A DNA stretch of 64,000 nucleotides from an uncultured bacterium (lineage in GTDB: Bacteria > Bacillota > Clostridia > Oscillospirales > CAG-272). Shown here piece by piece: positions 43,146 to 52,283 of this stretch (positions are counted from its first letter, which is position 1; every line of letters starts with the position of its first letter). The DNA is taken from positions 1 through 64,000 of the forward strand of contig CAMEJM010000005.1 in NCBI GenBank assembly GCA_945920215.1, in the 5' to 3' direction. The position numbers were made by a program, and so were the translations under genes. The notes under the pieces are model-generated. The model was given only the letters and a program-made list of their open reading frames with translations, was not told where the DNA came from and ran no database searches.

Positions 43146-44867
43146 TTAAATTTGTTCGGGGGTCGCCATGCAGATCAGATGCAAGGCGGTGCCGAGTACC
43201 TGCCGGGTCGCGGCGGTGAGCGCCACGCGGCTCTCGCGCTGCTTTTCGTCCTCGCAGGACAGAATCGGGCACTCGTGGTAGAAGCGGTTGAACGCCGCGC
43301 ACAACTCCAGAATATAGCGTGTGATCACGGACGGCTCATACTCCGCCAGCGCGGCACGGACCCGCTCCGGGAACAGGGCGATGGTCTTGGCAAGCGCGCC
43401 CTCCTCCGGGGTGGCGGTCTCCGAGCGCCACTTCGCCTCTCCCGCGTACTTGCGGAGCACCGAGCAGGTGCGCGCGTAGGTGTACTGGGCGTAAGGACCC
43501 GTATTGCCGTCAAAGGACAGGGCGTCCTCCAGCGTGAAATTGATGTCGCGGATACGGCTGCCGAGGAGATAGTGGAACACGATCGCGCCCACGCCGACCT
43601 GCTCGGCAATATCGCTTCTTCCGGCAAGCTCCGGGTTCTTCTCCGCCATGATGGCGCTGACCTTTTCGATCGCCTGCGCGAACAAATCCTTGAGCAGCAC
43701 CACGTTGCCGGTGCGGGTCGCCAGCTTCGCGCCGTTGACCGATACCGTCCCGTAAGGCACGTGTACCAGCTCGTCATACCAATCGTAGCCCATCAGCTCC
43801 ACGACCTTGAACCACTGCTTGAAGTGCAGGCACTGCTGTGCGCTGGTCACATAGATCGCCTTGTCGAAACGGTAATGCTCCTTGCGCCATACCGCCGCCG
43901 CAATGTCGCGCGTGGGGTACAGGGTGGAGCCGTCGCGCTTGAGAATCAGGCAGGGCGGCATTCCGTATGACTCCAGATCCACGATCGCCGCGCCGTCGTC
44001 GATTTTCAGAAGTCCCGCGTCGCGTAGCTTCTGCACCTGCGCCGGCATTTTATCGGTATAAAAGCTCTCGCCCTTGTAGGAATCGAAAGTAATTCCGAGC
44101 TGGCGGTAGGTCTTTTCATATTCTGCAAGCGAAATCTGCACAAACCATTTCCACAGGGCGATGTTTTCCTCGTCTCCCTCTTCCATCTTGTGAAATTCCG
44201 CGCGCGCCTCATCCGCAAGCGCTTTCCCTTCGGGCGTGTCGTCTATGGCGTTGTTGATCCGCACGTACAGCTCCACCAGCCGGTCGATGCCGCCCTCTTC
44301 AATCTGCTTGCGGTCGCCCCACTTTTTATAGGCAACAATCAACTTCCCGAACTGGGTCCCCCAGTCGCCGAGATAGTTGATACCGATACATTGCCACCCC
44401 GCGAATTGGTGCAGCAGCTTCAGGGAATGACCGATGACGGTCGTCCCGAGATGCCCGATGTGAAACGGCTTCGCCACATTGGGAGAGGAATAGTCAAGCA
44501 CCACCGTCTTGCCCACCCCGTCCATCGGGGAACCGTACTTACCTCCCTGCTGCGCCACCTCGTCGGTCACACGCGCGGCAAGCGACGCGCCGTCAAAGAA
44601 GAAATTGAGGTATCCTTTGACCGACTCCACGCGCGCAAACAAAGGGTCGTCCGCAAGCCCGGCGGCAAGCGCGTCGGAGATCTGCACCGGCGCGCGGTGC
44701 AGCGATTTGGAAAGCTTGAAGCACGGCAGCGCCAGGTCGCCCATGGCTGCCTCCGGCGGATATTCGAGCATATTGCAGACCTCGTCGGCGGTCAGGCTTC
44801 CTCCCGGAAACGCCCCGGCTGCCAGCGCGGCGATCTTCTCGGCGGTCTGCTGTTTGAGCTGTATCAT
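43146..44867 (-). CDS. argS: Arginyl-tRNA synthetase
   Basis: Charges tRNA-Arg. N-terminal additional domain followed by the class I catalytic core: HIGH-like motif in 'DYSSPNVAKPFHIGHLGTTVIGHSL', 'YLGDWGTQFGKLIVAYKKWG', 'SLRKR-like region replaced by 'VSVNGAKLATRTGNVVLL' (MSTR/KMSK equivalent 'LATRTGN'), and the DALR anticodon domain at the C-terminus with 'PYAQYTYARTCSVLRK'. 573 residues, full length. Its ATG directly follows the stop of the kinase-like gene (TAAATG), with GGAGGA inside that gene, so the two are coupled. Confidence 0.97.
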   Translation of the reverse strand: MIQLKQQTAEKIAALAAGAFPGGSLTADEVCNMLEYPPEAAMGDLALPCFKLSKSLHRAPVQISDALAAGLADDPLFARVESVKGYLNFFFDGASLAARVTDEVAQQGGKYGSPMDGVGKTVVLDYSSPNVAKPFHIGHLGTTVIGHSLKLLHQFAGWQCIGINYLGDWGTQFGKLIVAYKKWGDRKQIEEGGIDRLVELYVRINNAIDDTPEGKALADEARAEFHKMEEGDEENIALWKWFVQISLAEYEKTYRQLGITFDSYKGESFYTDKMPAQVQKLRDAGLLKIDDGAAIVDLESYGMPPCLILKRDGSTLYPTRDIAAAVWRKEHYRFDKAIYVTSAQQCLHFKQWFKVVELMGYDWYDELVHVPYGTVSVNGAKLATRTGNVVLLKDLFAQAIEKVSAIMAEKNPELAGRSDIAEQVGVGAIVFHYLLGSRIRDINFTLEDALSFDGNTGPYAQYTYARTCSVLRKYAGEAKWRSETATPEEGALAKTIALFPERVRAALAEYEPSVITRYILELCAAFNRFYHECPILSCEDEKQRESRVALTAATRQVLGTALHLICMATPEQI

Positions 44868-45689
44868 TTAAAGGTTGTCCTCCATTTTGACAAAGGCTTC
44901 GGTATTCGGTACTCCCTCCTCCGTGCGGCAGGGAATCAGCGGTATTTCACACAGGGAGTACGCAAGGGCGATCTCGACGCCCGCGGTGACGTAAAAGCGG
45001 TCGTCCAGCATCTGCACGCATACGTCCGGCAAAGATTCCCCGCGCTCCAGCGCAGCGGCGTCGGCGGCAACCAGTGCCGCGTCCGGCGCGTCGTCGGGAT
45101 ACCACAGGCGGCGGGGGCAAAGGAACACGGCGTGGTAGGAGCGGTCGGACTCCCATGCACGGATGCCCTCCACAATGCGGTCGGCTACCTGCTCCGGCGT
45201 GGCAAAGGTCGTATCGATGATGATGTTGTAATTGTTGAAATCCTTGCAGTCCACGCCGTACAGCTCAAAGTAGCGTTTCTTTTCGCTGGTCTTGCGGGCG
45301 CGGATGCGTTCCGCCGCCTCGCTCACGGTATTGAAACGCTCCGCCTCGCGCCCCGCGCGCATCACGCGGACGGCGGCTGCCTCGGGGTCTGTCGTCAGAT
45401 AAATGCGGAAGGTGTCGCGGACGAAGTGCCACGCCATGCGGGAGTCCACAATCAGTCTGCGCGGGTCGTCGGAGAGCTGTTCCAGACGCCGGTCGAACTC
45501 CCTGTCCATTTCGGGGTGCGTCTCCATGTAAATATTGAATGCGGCAATATCCATGCCCATGCTTGCCGCCATTTCGCGCGCGATAACGCCCGTACCGTAA
45601 TACTCGGCGCCCAAGCGCTCCTGCAACAGTTTTGCCACGGTGGATTTCCCACTGCCGAGATCCCCTGCCAAGGATAATTTCAGATTCAT
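44868..45689 (-). CDS. Cytidylate kinase-like P-loop protein
   Basis: 273 residues. Residues 1-190 form a nucleoside monophosphate kinase fold: P-loop 'LAGDLGSGKSTVAKLL', 'EYYGTGVIAREMAASMGMD', Lid/Arg region 'RIRARKTSEKKRYFELYGVD' and 'NNYNIIIDTTFATPEQVAD', as in Cytidylate_kin2-type proteins. The C-terminal 80 residues ('RLWYPDDAPDAAL...VCVQMLDDRFYVTAGVEIALAY') are an extra domain I do not recognise. The start is MNLKLS because GAGGTG precedes it. The real substrate is uncertain; a true Cmk is not excluded. Own strong promoter, then translationally linked to argS. Confidence 0.85.
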   Translation of the reverse strand: MNLKLSLAGDLGSGKSTVAKLLQERLGAEYYGTGVIAREMAASMGMDIAAFNIYMETHPEMDREFDRRLEQLSDDPRRLIVDSRMAWHFVRDTFRIYLTTDPEAAAVRVMRAGREAERFNTVSEAAERIRARKTSEKKRYFELYGVDCKDFNNYNIIIDTTFATPEQVADRIVEGIRAWESDRSYHAVFLCPRRLWYPDDAPDAALVAADAAALERGESLPDVCVQMLDDRFYVTAGVEIALAYSLCEIPLIPCRTEEGVPNTEAFVKMEDNL

Positions 45690-45812
45690 ACTGCTCGCAC
45701 CTCTCGTCACGTCCTGCACGCGGTTTGCCGCGGACAGCGCCCGGAACACAGCGCCCCGCTCTGCGGGCGCGCCGCGCCCGCGCCCGCGCCATCACATAGT
45801 TTTAACTTTAAT

Positions 45813-45842
45813 ATTATATCTCACTCTCCCCCGCTCTGTCAA
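45813..45842 (-). promoter_or_regulatory. Promoter of the kinase-like/argS/yebC operon
   Basis: Minus strand TTGACA, 18-bp spacer, TATAAT, both hexamers perfect, about 125 bp before the ATG. The leader between is very GC-rich with runs of GCGC. No T-box signature is recognised. Confidence 0.8.
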
Positions 45843-45925
45843 GGCTGGCTGGCACAAAAACGCGCCTTTCCGCACCGCTCCGACTCTGTTTTCTCCGCGC
45901 GCGGCGCGCAGGAAAATAAGAAAAA

Positions 45926-45959
45926 CGGCGTGCAGCCCGAAAAGCCCGGCGGCGCGCCG
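45926..45959 (-). terminator. Terminator of the ABC-F/rsmG operon
   Basis: CGGCGTGCAGCCCG...CGGCGGCGCGCCG hairpin; on the minus strand followed by TTTTTCTTATTTT. With the promoter above, this accounts for most of the 339-bp gap 45690-46028; no gene is seen in it. Confidence 0.75.
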
Positions 45960-46028
45960 TACGGAATATAGGATTGGCTCGGTTTGACGGTTTTACCGCG
46001 CCGCGGCAGCGAGATGGAAAGCGTTTGC

Positions 46029-46772
46029 TCACAGCGGCTTTTTGGAAATCTGCGCAAAGGGGCGCGGGTACGCCTCCGGCGTCTTTTTTTCCTTAGTCAC
46101 GCGGATCAGCGCGTGATTCTGGTCTTCCGTGCCGGCGGAGCGCAGCGGTATCTGTTCAATCGGCAGGGCGCGCCCGCCCAGAACGGCAAGCGCTTTCTTT
46201 GCGTCCGCGAGTTCATATGCGGCGTTCTTGCCCTTCATTGCCAGCATCTCTCCGCCCACGCGCACATAGGCAAGACAAAGCTCGGCCAGCACGCGCATCT
46301 GCGCCACGGCGCGGGAGACGACGGCGTCAAAGCTCTCGCGCAGCTCCGCAAGGTGCGCGCCGTCCTCAGCGCGCATGGCTTTGGTCTGCACGTTGGTAAG
46401 TCCGAGCAGCTCCGCCGCACCGGCGACGTAACGCACGCGCTTTTCGGTGGAATCCATCGCCAATATTTGCAGATCCGGGCGGACGATGGCAAGGGGGAGC
46501 GTGGGAAATCCGGCGCCGCACCCGATATCCGCCACCCGCGCGCCTTTGGGCAGGTACTTTGCGGCGCAAACGCAGTCGGCGTAATGCAACAGAATGATCT
46601 TCTCCGGCTCCACAATGGCGGTCAGATTGTATTTCTCGTTCTCTTCGAGCATATGGCGGGTCAGCTTCTCAAAGGCGCCGACGCGCTCGTAATTCAGCAA
46701 CTTGGACAGCCCGTTTTCCGAGAATACCTTTTGCAGGGTCGCGGAAAAAGCGGCGGAATCGAAGGAAACCAT
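46029..46772 (-). CDS. rsmG: 16S rRNA m7G527 methyltransferase
   Basis: SAM-dependent N7-methylation of G527 of 16S rRNA. 247 residues. 'ENEKYNLTAIVEPEKIILLHYADC', SAM loop 'VADIGCGAGFPTLPLAIVRPDL', 'MDSTEKRVRYVAGAAELLGLTNV', 'SRAVAQMRVLAELCL' and 'MKGKNAAYEL' all match RsmG (GidB). It follows the ABC-F gene by 8 bases and should be co-transcribed. The usual neighbours (mnmG, parAB, noc) are absent, so the gene has moved from its classic oriC context. Confidence 0.95.
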   Translation of the reverse strand: MVSFDSAAFSATLQKVFSENGLSKLLNYERVGAFEKLTRHMLEENEKYNLTAIVEPEKIILLHYADCVCAAKYLPKGARVADIGCGAGFPTLPLAIVRPDLQILAMDSTEKRVRYVAGAAELLGLTNVQTKAMRAEDGAHLAELRESFDAVVSRAVAQMRVLAELCLAYVRVGGEMLAMKGKNAAYELADAKKALAVLGGRALPIEQIPLRSAGTEDQNHALIRVTKEKKTPEAYPRPFAQISKKPL

Positions 46773-46780
46773 AACTCACC

Positions 46781-48376
46781 TCACGCCTTGACCGCGTTTT
46801 TGCGGGCAAGGAAGTCCTCGTAGGAGCCGCGGAAATCGGTCATGCCCTCCGGCGTGATCTCGATCACGCGGTTGGCAACCGTGTTGACAATTTCGTAGTC
46901 GTGGGAACTGAACAGAATATTGCCCGCAAAGTCGCGCATCCCGTTATTGACCGCGGTAATGGACTCCAAGTCCAGATGGTTGGTGGGCTGGTCGATGATG
47001 AGCATATTGGAGCCGAACAGCATCATGCGGGAGAACATACACCGCACCTTTTCACCCCCGGAAAGCACTGAAACGCACTTGTTCACGGCGTCGCCCGAAA
47101 AAAGCATACGCCCCAGAAAGCCGCGGAGATACGTTTCGTTCTGATCCTTAGAATACGGGCGGAGCCAGTCGAGAATGGATTCGGTATGCCCCTCAAAATA
47201 GGGAGAATTGTCGCGCGGGAAATAGGAGGTGGAAATGGAGACCCCGAAGTGGAAGGAGCCGGTATCGGGTCCCTCCTCCTCCATCAGGCAGCGGAACAGC
47301 GCGGTCACGCTGCGGTCGTCGCCCACGAAAGCAATTTTATCTCCGCGCCCCACCAAAAACGATACGTCGCGGAACAGCACTTCTCCGTCCTTGATTTTGG
47401 AGAGCCCCTCCACCTGCAAAATATCCTTGCCGGGTTCTCTGTCCATATCAAAACCGATAAAAGGATAGCGGCGCGAGGACGCGGGCAGCTCCTCCACGGT
47501 AATCTTTTCGAGCAGTTTGCGGCGGGAGGTTGCCTGATTGGATTTGGACTTGTTCGCCGAGAAGCGGGCGATAAACGCTTCGAGTTCCTTGATTTTTTCC
47601 TCGGCGCGCTTGTTCTGCTGCTTGATCATGCGCTGCATAAGCTGAGAGGACTCATACCAAAACTCATAGTTGCCGACGTACATTTTGATTGAGCCGTAAT
47701 CGATATCCACAATGTTGGTACACACATCGTTGAGGAAATGGCGGTCATGGGAGACCACCAGCACCGTCCCGAAATAGTCGGAGAGGAATTCCTCAAGCCA
47801 ATGCACCGCCTCCAGGTCAAGACCGTTGGTCGGCTCGTCCAACAGGATAATATCAGGGTTGCCGAACAAGGCTCTTGCAAGCAGGACCTTGACCTTCTGA
47901 CTTTCCTGCAAATCCGCCATGGAGCTGTACAGTAAATCCACATTCAGACCAAGCCCCTGAATCAGACGGGACGCGTCGGACTCTGCTTCCCAGCCGCCCA
48001 TCTCCGCGAACTCCGCCTCCAGCTCCGAGGCGCGCAAGCCGTCCTCGTCCGTAAAATCCTCCTTGAGGTAGATGGCGTCCTTTTCTTTCATCACGTCATA
48101 GAGCTTCTGATTGCCCATGATGACGGTATCGAGCACCGTATATCCGTCGAACGCAAAGTGATCCTGCCGCAAAACAGACATACGCGTGTTTTCGGGGATG
48201 GAGATCTCCCCGCGCGAGGGTTCCAGTTCCCGGCACAGCAGTTTCAGAAAGGTGGATTTCCCCGCCCCGTTCGCCCCGATAATCCCGTAGCAGTTGCCGG
48301 GGGTGAATTTCAGATTGACGTCCTTGAACAGGGTCTGCGCCCCGAAATGAAAGGACAGATTGTTGACTGTGATCAT
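46781..48376 (-). CDS. ABC-F family ATP-binding protein with degenerate second NBD
   Basis: Soluble tandem-NBD protein of 531 residues, ribosome-associated as in the ABC-F family. NBD1: Walker A 'GIIGANGAGKSTFLKL', signature 'LQESQKVKVLLARALF', Walker B 'IILLDEPTNGLD'. The linker (about 240-310) is the charged helical pair 'QQNKRAEEKIKELEAFIARFSANKSK' that reaches into the ribosome. NBD2: the Walker A site reads 'AFVGDDRSVTALFRCL' without the GKS/T triplet, signature 'LSGGEKVRCMFSR', and Walker B 'LIIDQPTNHLD' with Gln in place of the catalytic Glu. No membrane segments. It belongs with YbiT/YkpA-type members rather than clear antibiotic-resistance types; role in translation quality is inferred. 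Confidence 0.92.
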   Translation of the reverse strand: MITVNNLSFHFGAQTLFKDVNLKFTPGNCYGIIGANGAGKSTFLKLLCRELEPSRGEISIPENTRMSVLRQDHFAFDGYTVLDTVIMGNQKLYDVMKEKDAIYLKEDFTDEDGLRASELEAEFAEMGGWEAESDASRLIQGLGLNVDLLYSSMADLQESQKVKVLLARALFGNPDIILLDEPTNGLDLEAVHWLEEFLSDYFGTVLVVSHDRHFLNDVCTNIVDIDYGSIKMYVGNYEFWYESSQLMQRMIKQQNKRAEEKIKELEAFIARFSANKSKSNQATSRRKLLEKITVEELPASSRRYPFIGFDMDREPGKDILQVEGLSKIKDGEVLFRDVSFLVGRGDKIAFVGDDRSVTALFRCLMEEEGPDTGSFHFGVSISTSYFPRDNSPYFEGHTESILDWLRPYSKDQNETYLRGFLGRMLFSGDAVNKCVSVLSGGEKVRCMFSRMMLFGSNMLIIDQPTNHLDLESITAVNNGMRDFAGNILFSSHDYEIVNTVANRVIEITPEGMTDFRGSYEDFLARKNAVKA

Positions 48377-48594
48377 GTGTGTTTACCTCGTGTTCCGCAC
48401 ACTTCATGCGCATATGTATATATAGTAACTTGTTTCCGCTCCCCAAATGTGAATAAATTGTTAATATATCAAGCCGGTTTCTCCTGCCTGTTCCGCCGTT
48501 TTCTTTCCGCGATCCGACCTCTTTTTTCGACGTGTTTCCCCTTTTTTCATACAATTGGATAGAAAAAACGACATAAATTTCTGTATTTTCATGA

Positions 48595-48623
48595 TTGTGG
48601 TATGTCGAAAGATGTCATATAAT
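48595..48623 (+). promoter_or_regulatory. Promoter with Spo0A-box-like site
   Basis: TTGTGG, 17-bp spacer, TATAAT (48618-48623), about 60 bp ahead of the exported-protein gene. TGTCGAA (48603-48609), the Spo0A-box core, lies in the spacer, and related TGTCG/GTCGAA sequences occur in reverse near 48570 and 48527. The 307-bp region 48377-48683 has no gene. Confidence 0.5.
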
Positions 48624-48683
48624 AGTTTACAGAAAATTTAAAAAAAGAAAAAATTAGGAAATATAAAGAAAGGAGCAGATGAA

Positions 48684-50177
48684 ATGAAGCGCGCCGCCCC
48701 CGTGAAACCTCCCGTTGCACTCCCGTCAATTCTGCTCTTTCTTCTCCTGTTCCTGCGGTTTTGCCCCCTGCCCCTTTCTGCCGCGGAGGAAAGCGCAGCG
48801 CCCGCAGAAGATACCCTGTATTGTCTGAGCGAGATTTACAGCTCGGCAGAGTTGTGGGACACGCCCGATGAGGACAAGAATGCGATAACCGTGGGAACGT
48901 GGGGCGCCTGCCATAATAGCGAATCCTCCGACCCCACCGTGCGGTTCGGTTTCCCTTACTCCTATGACGCGCAGGAACACGCCGTCACCATTGCGTGCGG
49001 CGCGCAAAATGAAAACTGTTTGACATGGAGCACCGTGAGCGGTCCCGGCAAAATCACGAACCCGAACGGGTGCTGGCAGTTGTCCTTTCAGGTGCGGTAT
49101 GAAGAAGATTCCTTTGCCGGGCTCAGACTGTGCGCCGGCGATCCCATTGCCGAAATTGACCCCTCCGGCAACTTTTGGGTGCTTGGAAATTCGTCCGAAG
49201 GCACGCCTGTTTCCTTATCCGCGGGGCAACTGTCCGCCGGTTGGAACACCGTCGCGGTTTCTGTTATGCACACTCTCTCCGAGGACGGCAGCGTGACCGA
49301 TTGCGCGCTGTACTTTGCCTTGAATCCTCAAAACGACCGCGTCGTCACCGCCGCCTCACTGGAAGCCTTGCCCGCCATCCGCCGCCGGACAAGCAAGTCC
49401 TTCTTTGCCTCCCTCACCGACCTCTGTCTCTATCCGACCGAAGCGGGAGAGGAAACCACGCCCGCAACTCTGACTCTCCGGGCGTTCCGCACCGCCGAAA
49501 TACGCCCCACGCAGCCGGTGACGCTCACCTTTGAAACCCTGCCGGAGCCAAATTACGAGGGCTATCTTTGGGAAAAGATAGTGTTGCCCGTTTCGTCGGA
49601 TGTGGCATACTGGGAAGCGGACGGGCAGCGCTATTCGCCCGGCGAAAACTACATTATCACCGCCGCCGTTACCTTTTCCCCCGTGTCTTGCACTACCTAC
49701 GCCTACGAGACGCTTGCCGCGGCAATGAAAGGTATCGGCGAAGAGGAAAGCGAAACGGATTTGCCCGGGCGGCTGGAGGCGCTGAAAAGGGCGTTGGAAA
49801 GCTCTTATCTGGACGTGCGGGACGAACGCTACCTCACGGCGGAACAGGCGTTCCGCGACGGCGTCCGTGAACTTGCGGACACCGTAGCCGAATCCCTCGC
49901 GGCGGCAAACGCCACGCCGGACATCAAGGAAAAATACAGCCGCCTGAGGGCGGCGATCGCCTGCTACCGCCTGTCTCCCGACCTCTTCCCCGCCGAAACG
50001 GCAGAGGCGCTGAACCAAGCCGTGGTCTCTTATAACACATTGGTCACCGATATCAATTCCAACCATGCGGAAGCCGTTCTTGCCGGCTCCTCCCTGACAG
50101 CGGACAAGCCCGCCTGCCTTGAAATCCGCGCCGCTCTGACGGATATACGATCCAAAGTACACCGATACGAAGAATAA
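48684..50177 (+). CDS. Uncharacterised exported protein
   Basis: No family recognised. 497 residues, N-terminal signal peptide with a long hydrophobic core ('LPSILLFLLLFLRFCPLPLSA', predicted cleavage after SAAE). Residues about 45-270 look beta-rich with aromatic/Gly turns, like a lectin or jelly-roll sandwich ('GCWQLSFQVRYEEDSFAGLRL'), perhaps a concanavalin-like domain; 270-345 is a second beta module; the last 150 residues are helical ('LPGRLEALKRALESSYLD', 'TAEQAFRDGVRELADTVAESL'), like wall-associated spacer helices. It is the first of two exported-protein genes with a possible Spo0A-controlled promoter. Function unknown. Confidence 0.78.
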   Translation: MKRAAPVKPPVALPSILLFLLLFLRFCPLPLSAAEESAAPAEDTLYCLSEIYSSAELWDTPDEDKNAITVGTWGACHNSESSDPTVRFGFPYSYDAQEHAVTIACGAQNENCLTWSTVSGPGKITNPNGCWQLSFQVRYEEDSFAGLRLCAGDPIAEIDPSGNFWVLGNSSEGTPVSLSAGQLSAGWNTVAVSVMHTLSEDGSVTDCALYFALNPQNDRVVTAASLEALPAIRRRTSKSFFASLTDLCLYPTEAGEETTPATLTLRAFRTAEIRPTQPVTLTFETLPEPNYEGYLWEKIVLPVSSDVAYWEADGQRYSPGENYIITAAVTFSPVSCTTYAYETLAAAMKGIGEEESETDLPGRLEALKRALESSYLDVRDERYLTAEQAFRDGVRELADTVAESLAAANATPDIKEKYSRLRAAIACYRLSPDLFPAETAEALNQAVVSYNTLVTDINSNHAEAVLAGSSLTADKPACLEIRAALTDIRSKVHRYEE

Positions 50178-50247
50178 AAGACCGCGCGCGGGTCAGGCAA
50201 ACTCCCGCAAGCGCGCGAAGAAAAAAGGAAAGGAAAGGAGAACGCCG

Positions 50248-50829
50248 ATGAAACGCGTTGCAATCCGTCTAACGGCGGTATGTCTGATACTTGCCGCGTG
50301 CTGTTTGTGCTGCGCCTGCGGCGCGCGCACGGCAACCGAAGCCGAGACCTCCCGCGCGCAAGCGAACGCGGCGGCGCTTGTCGGGAAATACGCCGCCGCG
50401 GCGGCAGCCACCGCCCCCACCGAGGTGGAATGCACCGTCCTGACGGAAGCGGGCGGCTCTGTCCTGACCGCGCAGTCCCTGCTGGAGGCAGAGTCCGGGG
50501 AAATGACCGTCACCTTCTACAACACGCTTTCAACCGATACCGCGGACACCCCTTTTACCACAGAGCACAAGATAGCGGTGCAGAACGGCGTGAACACCGT
50601 TGTGCCGTCAGAGTTGCATTTTGACGCCGCAAACCTGTCAGAGCTCTCCGAAGAGGGTTCCACGCTGACCGCGGCGGTGCGCGACCCCCGTGCATTTCTC
50701 GGCAGCGAAACCCAAGCCGCCGATATGCGCGTCAGAGTGACCATGAACGGAACCACGCTCTCCTCGGTGGTTCTGTCCTATACGCTTCCGGGGGACTGCC
50801 GGGTGACGTTGACGGTGCTGTACCTGTAA
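50248..50829 (+). CDS. Uncharacterised lipoprotein
   Basis: 193 residues with a lipoprotein signal ('LILAACCLCCACGAR', lipobox Cys in CCACG). The short mature domain (about 50-193) is beta-rich and contains no motif I recognise. It starts 70 bases after the preceding exported-protein gene, with AAAGGAG upstream, so the two probably form an operon and may work together at the cell surface. Cys-rich signal region is odd: five Cys residues lie within the hydrophobic core and lipobox. Confidence 0.72.
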   Translation: MKRVAIRLTAVCLILAACCLCCACGARTATEAETSRAQANAAALVGKYAAAAAATAPTEVECTVLTEAGGSVLTAQSLLEAESGEMTVTFYNTLSTDTADTPFTTEHKIAVQNGVNTVVPSELHFDAANLSELSEEGSTLTAAVRDPRAFLGSETQAADMRVRVTMNGTTLSSVVLSYTLPGDCRVTLTVLYL

Positions 50830-50895
50830 CCGGAGGGGCGCGGAAGCGGCAACGCCGGTTGTTTGTGTGCAATATGTAAAATGATTTATATTATA

Positions 50896-50924
50896 TTGAC
50901 TATTTTCCGCAAATATGGTAAAAT
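50896..50924 (+). promoter_or_regulatory. Promoter of pgk-tpiA
   Basis: TTGACT, 17-bp spacer, TAAAAT, about 40 bp before the ATG. Confidence 0.75.
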
Positions 50925-50966
50925 TCTTTTTCGGAAAACAAATACAATTGCAAGGAGCGTATCATT

Positions 50967-52271
50967 ATGTCCATGTACAACAAAAAGAGCGTCGAAGACG
51001 TAAATATTGCAGCCGGCACCTCCGTGCTGGTACGTTGCGACTTCAACGTACCCATGAAAGACGGCGTCATCACCTCCGACAAGCGCATTGTCGAAGCACT
51101 GCCCACCATCAAGTACCTGCTCTCCAAGGATGCCAAGGTCATTCTCTGCTCTCATCTGGGCAAGCCCCATAACATTCTGACCGAAGGCTTCGGTCTAAAC
51201 AAGAAAGAAAAGAAAGCCGTTGCGGCTCTCCCCGCAGAGGAACAGGCTGCCGCTACCGCCGCATATCTCGAAAAGGCAAAGGGCGACAAGAAGAAATTTA
51301 CCCTGAAGCCCGTGGCTGACCGCCTGAATGAACTGGGCATTCCCGTAACCTTTGCCGAGGACATCATCGGCGAGGACGCAAAGGCGAAGATTGCCGCCAT
51401 GAAGAACGGCACCGCCGTCCTGCTTGAAAACATCCGTTTCGATGCGCGCGAGGAAAAGAACGACCCCACATTCGCAAAGGAACTGGGTGCTTACGCTTCC
51501 CTGTACGTCAATGACGCGTTCGGCACCGCGCACCGCGCGCACGCTTCCACCGCGGGCGTTGCCACCTACGCAGGTCTGCCCGCAGTCTGCGGCTACCTGA
51601 TTCAGAAGGAAATCACCGTGATGGGCAATGCGCTGGAGGATCCGAAGCGCCCGTTTGTCGCCATTCTCGGCGGCGCAAAGGTCTCGGATAAAATAGGAGT
51701 CATCAACAACCTCATCGACAAGGTGGATACCCTGATTATCGGCGGCGGTATGGCATACACGTTCTTCCGCGCGCTCGGCTGCCGCGTCGGCACCTCCCTG
51801 TGCGAAGAAGACAAACTCGACGTCGCGCGTGAAACCATGGAAAAGGCACGCGCCAAGGGCGTGAACTTCATCATTCCCGTGGACAACATCATCGGCCGCG
51901 AGTACGATGAGAACACCATCAACATGAGAATTTACTCCAACGCGATCCCCGACGGCTGGATGGGTCTGGACATCGGCCCCGTCACCCGTGAACTGTTTGC
52001 AAAGACCATTCAGGGCGCAGGCACCGTTGTCTGGAACGGTCCTATGGGCGTCTCCGAATGGAAGAACTTTGCCGCAGGTACCGAAGCGGTTGCACAGGCA
52101 GTCGCAGAGTGCGGCGCTGTCTCCATCATCGGCGGCGGCGACTCCGCGGCGGCTGTTGAGAAGCTGGGCTTCGCAGACAAGATGACCCACATCTCCACCG
52201 GCGGCGGCGCTTCCCTCGAATTCCTTGAGGGCAAAGAACTGCCCGGTATCGCCTGCCTGCAGGACAAGTAA
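50967..52271 (+). CDS. pgk: Phosphoglycerate kinase (with insertion)
   Basis: Glycolytic kinase making ATP from 1,3-bisphosphoglycerate. '[14 protein letters not shown]', 'ILCSHLGKP', '[15 protein letters not shown]'-type block ('[15 protein letters not shown]'), '[15 protein letters not shown]', '[11 protein letters not shown]', and '[15 protein letters not shown]'. The protein has 434 residues, about 35-40 more than usual, because of a Lys/Glu/Ala-rich helical insertion (about residues 72-110, '[19 protein letters not shown]') directly after the SHLGKP loop and before '[10 protein letters not shown]'. Otherwise complete, so activity is expected. It is followed by tpiA 12 bases later. Codon use looks optimised, fitting high expression. 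Confidence 0.97.
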   Translation: MSMYNKKSVEDVNIAAGTSVLVRCDFNVPMKDGVITSDKRIVEALPTIKYLLSKDAKVILCSHLGKPHNILTEGFGLNKKEKKAVAALPAEEQAAATAAYLEKAKGDKKKFTLKPVADRLNELGIPVTFAEDIIGEDAKAKIAAMKNGTAVLLENIRFDAREEKNDPTFAKELGAYASLYVNDAFGTAHRAHASTAGVATYAGLPAVCGYLIQKEITVMGNALEDPKRPFVAILGGAKVSDKIGVINNLIDKVDTLIIGGGMAYTFFRALGCRVGTSLCEEDKLDVARETMEKARAKGVNFIIPVDNIIGREYDENTINMRIYSNAIPDGWMGLDIGPVTRELFAKTIQGAGTVVWNGPMGVSEWKNFAAGTEAVAQAVAECGAVSIIGGGDSAAAVEKLGFADKMTHISTGGGASLEFLEGKELPGIACLQDK

Positions 52272-52283
52272 GAGGTGACAGCA

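Noticed and set aside
45690-45812. T-box or other leader riboswitch ahead of the kinase-like/argS operon
   Set aside because: The leader is GC-rich but I find no T-box core (AGGGTGGNACCGCG-like) and the first gene is not the synthetase.
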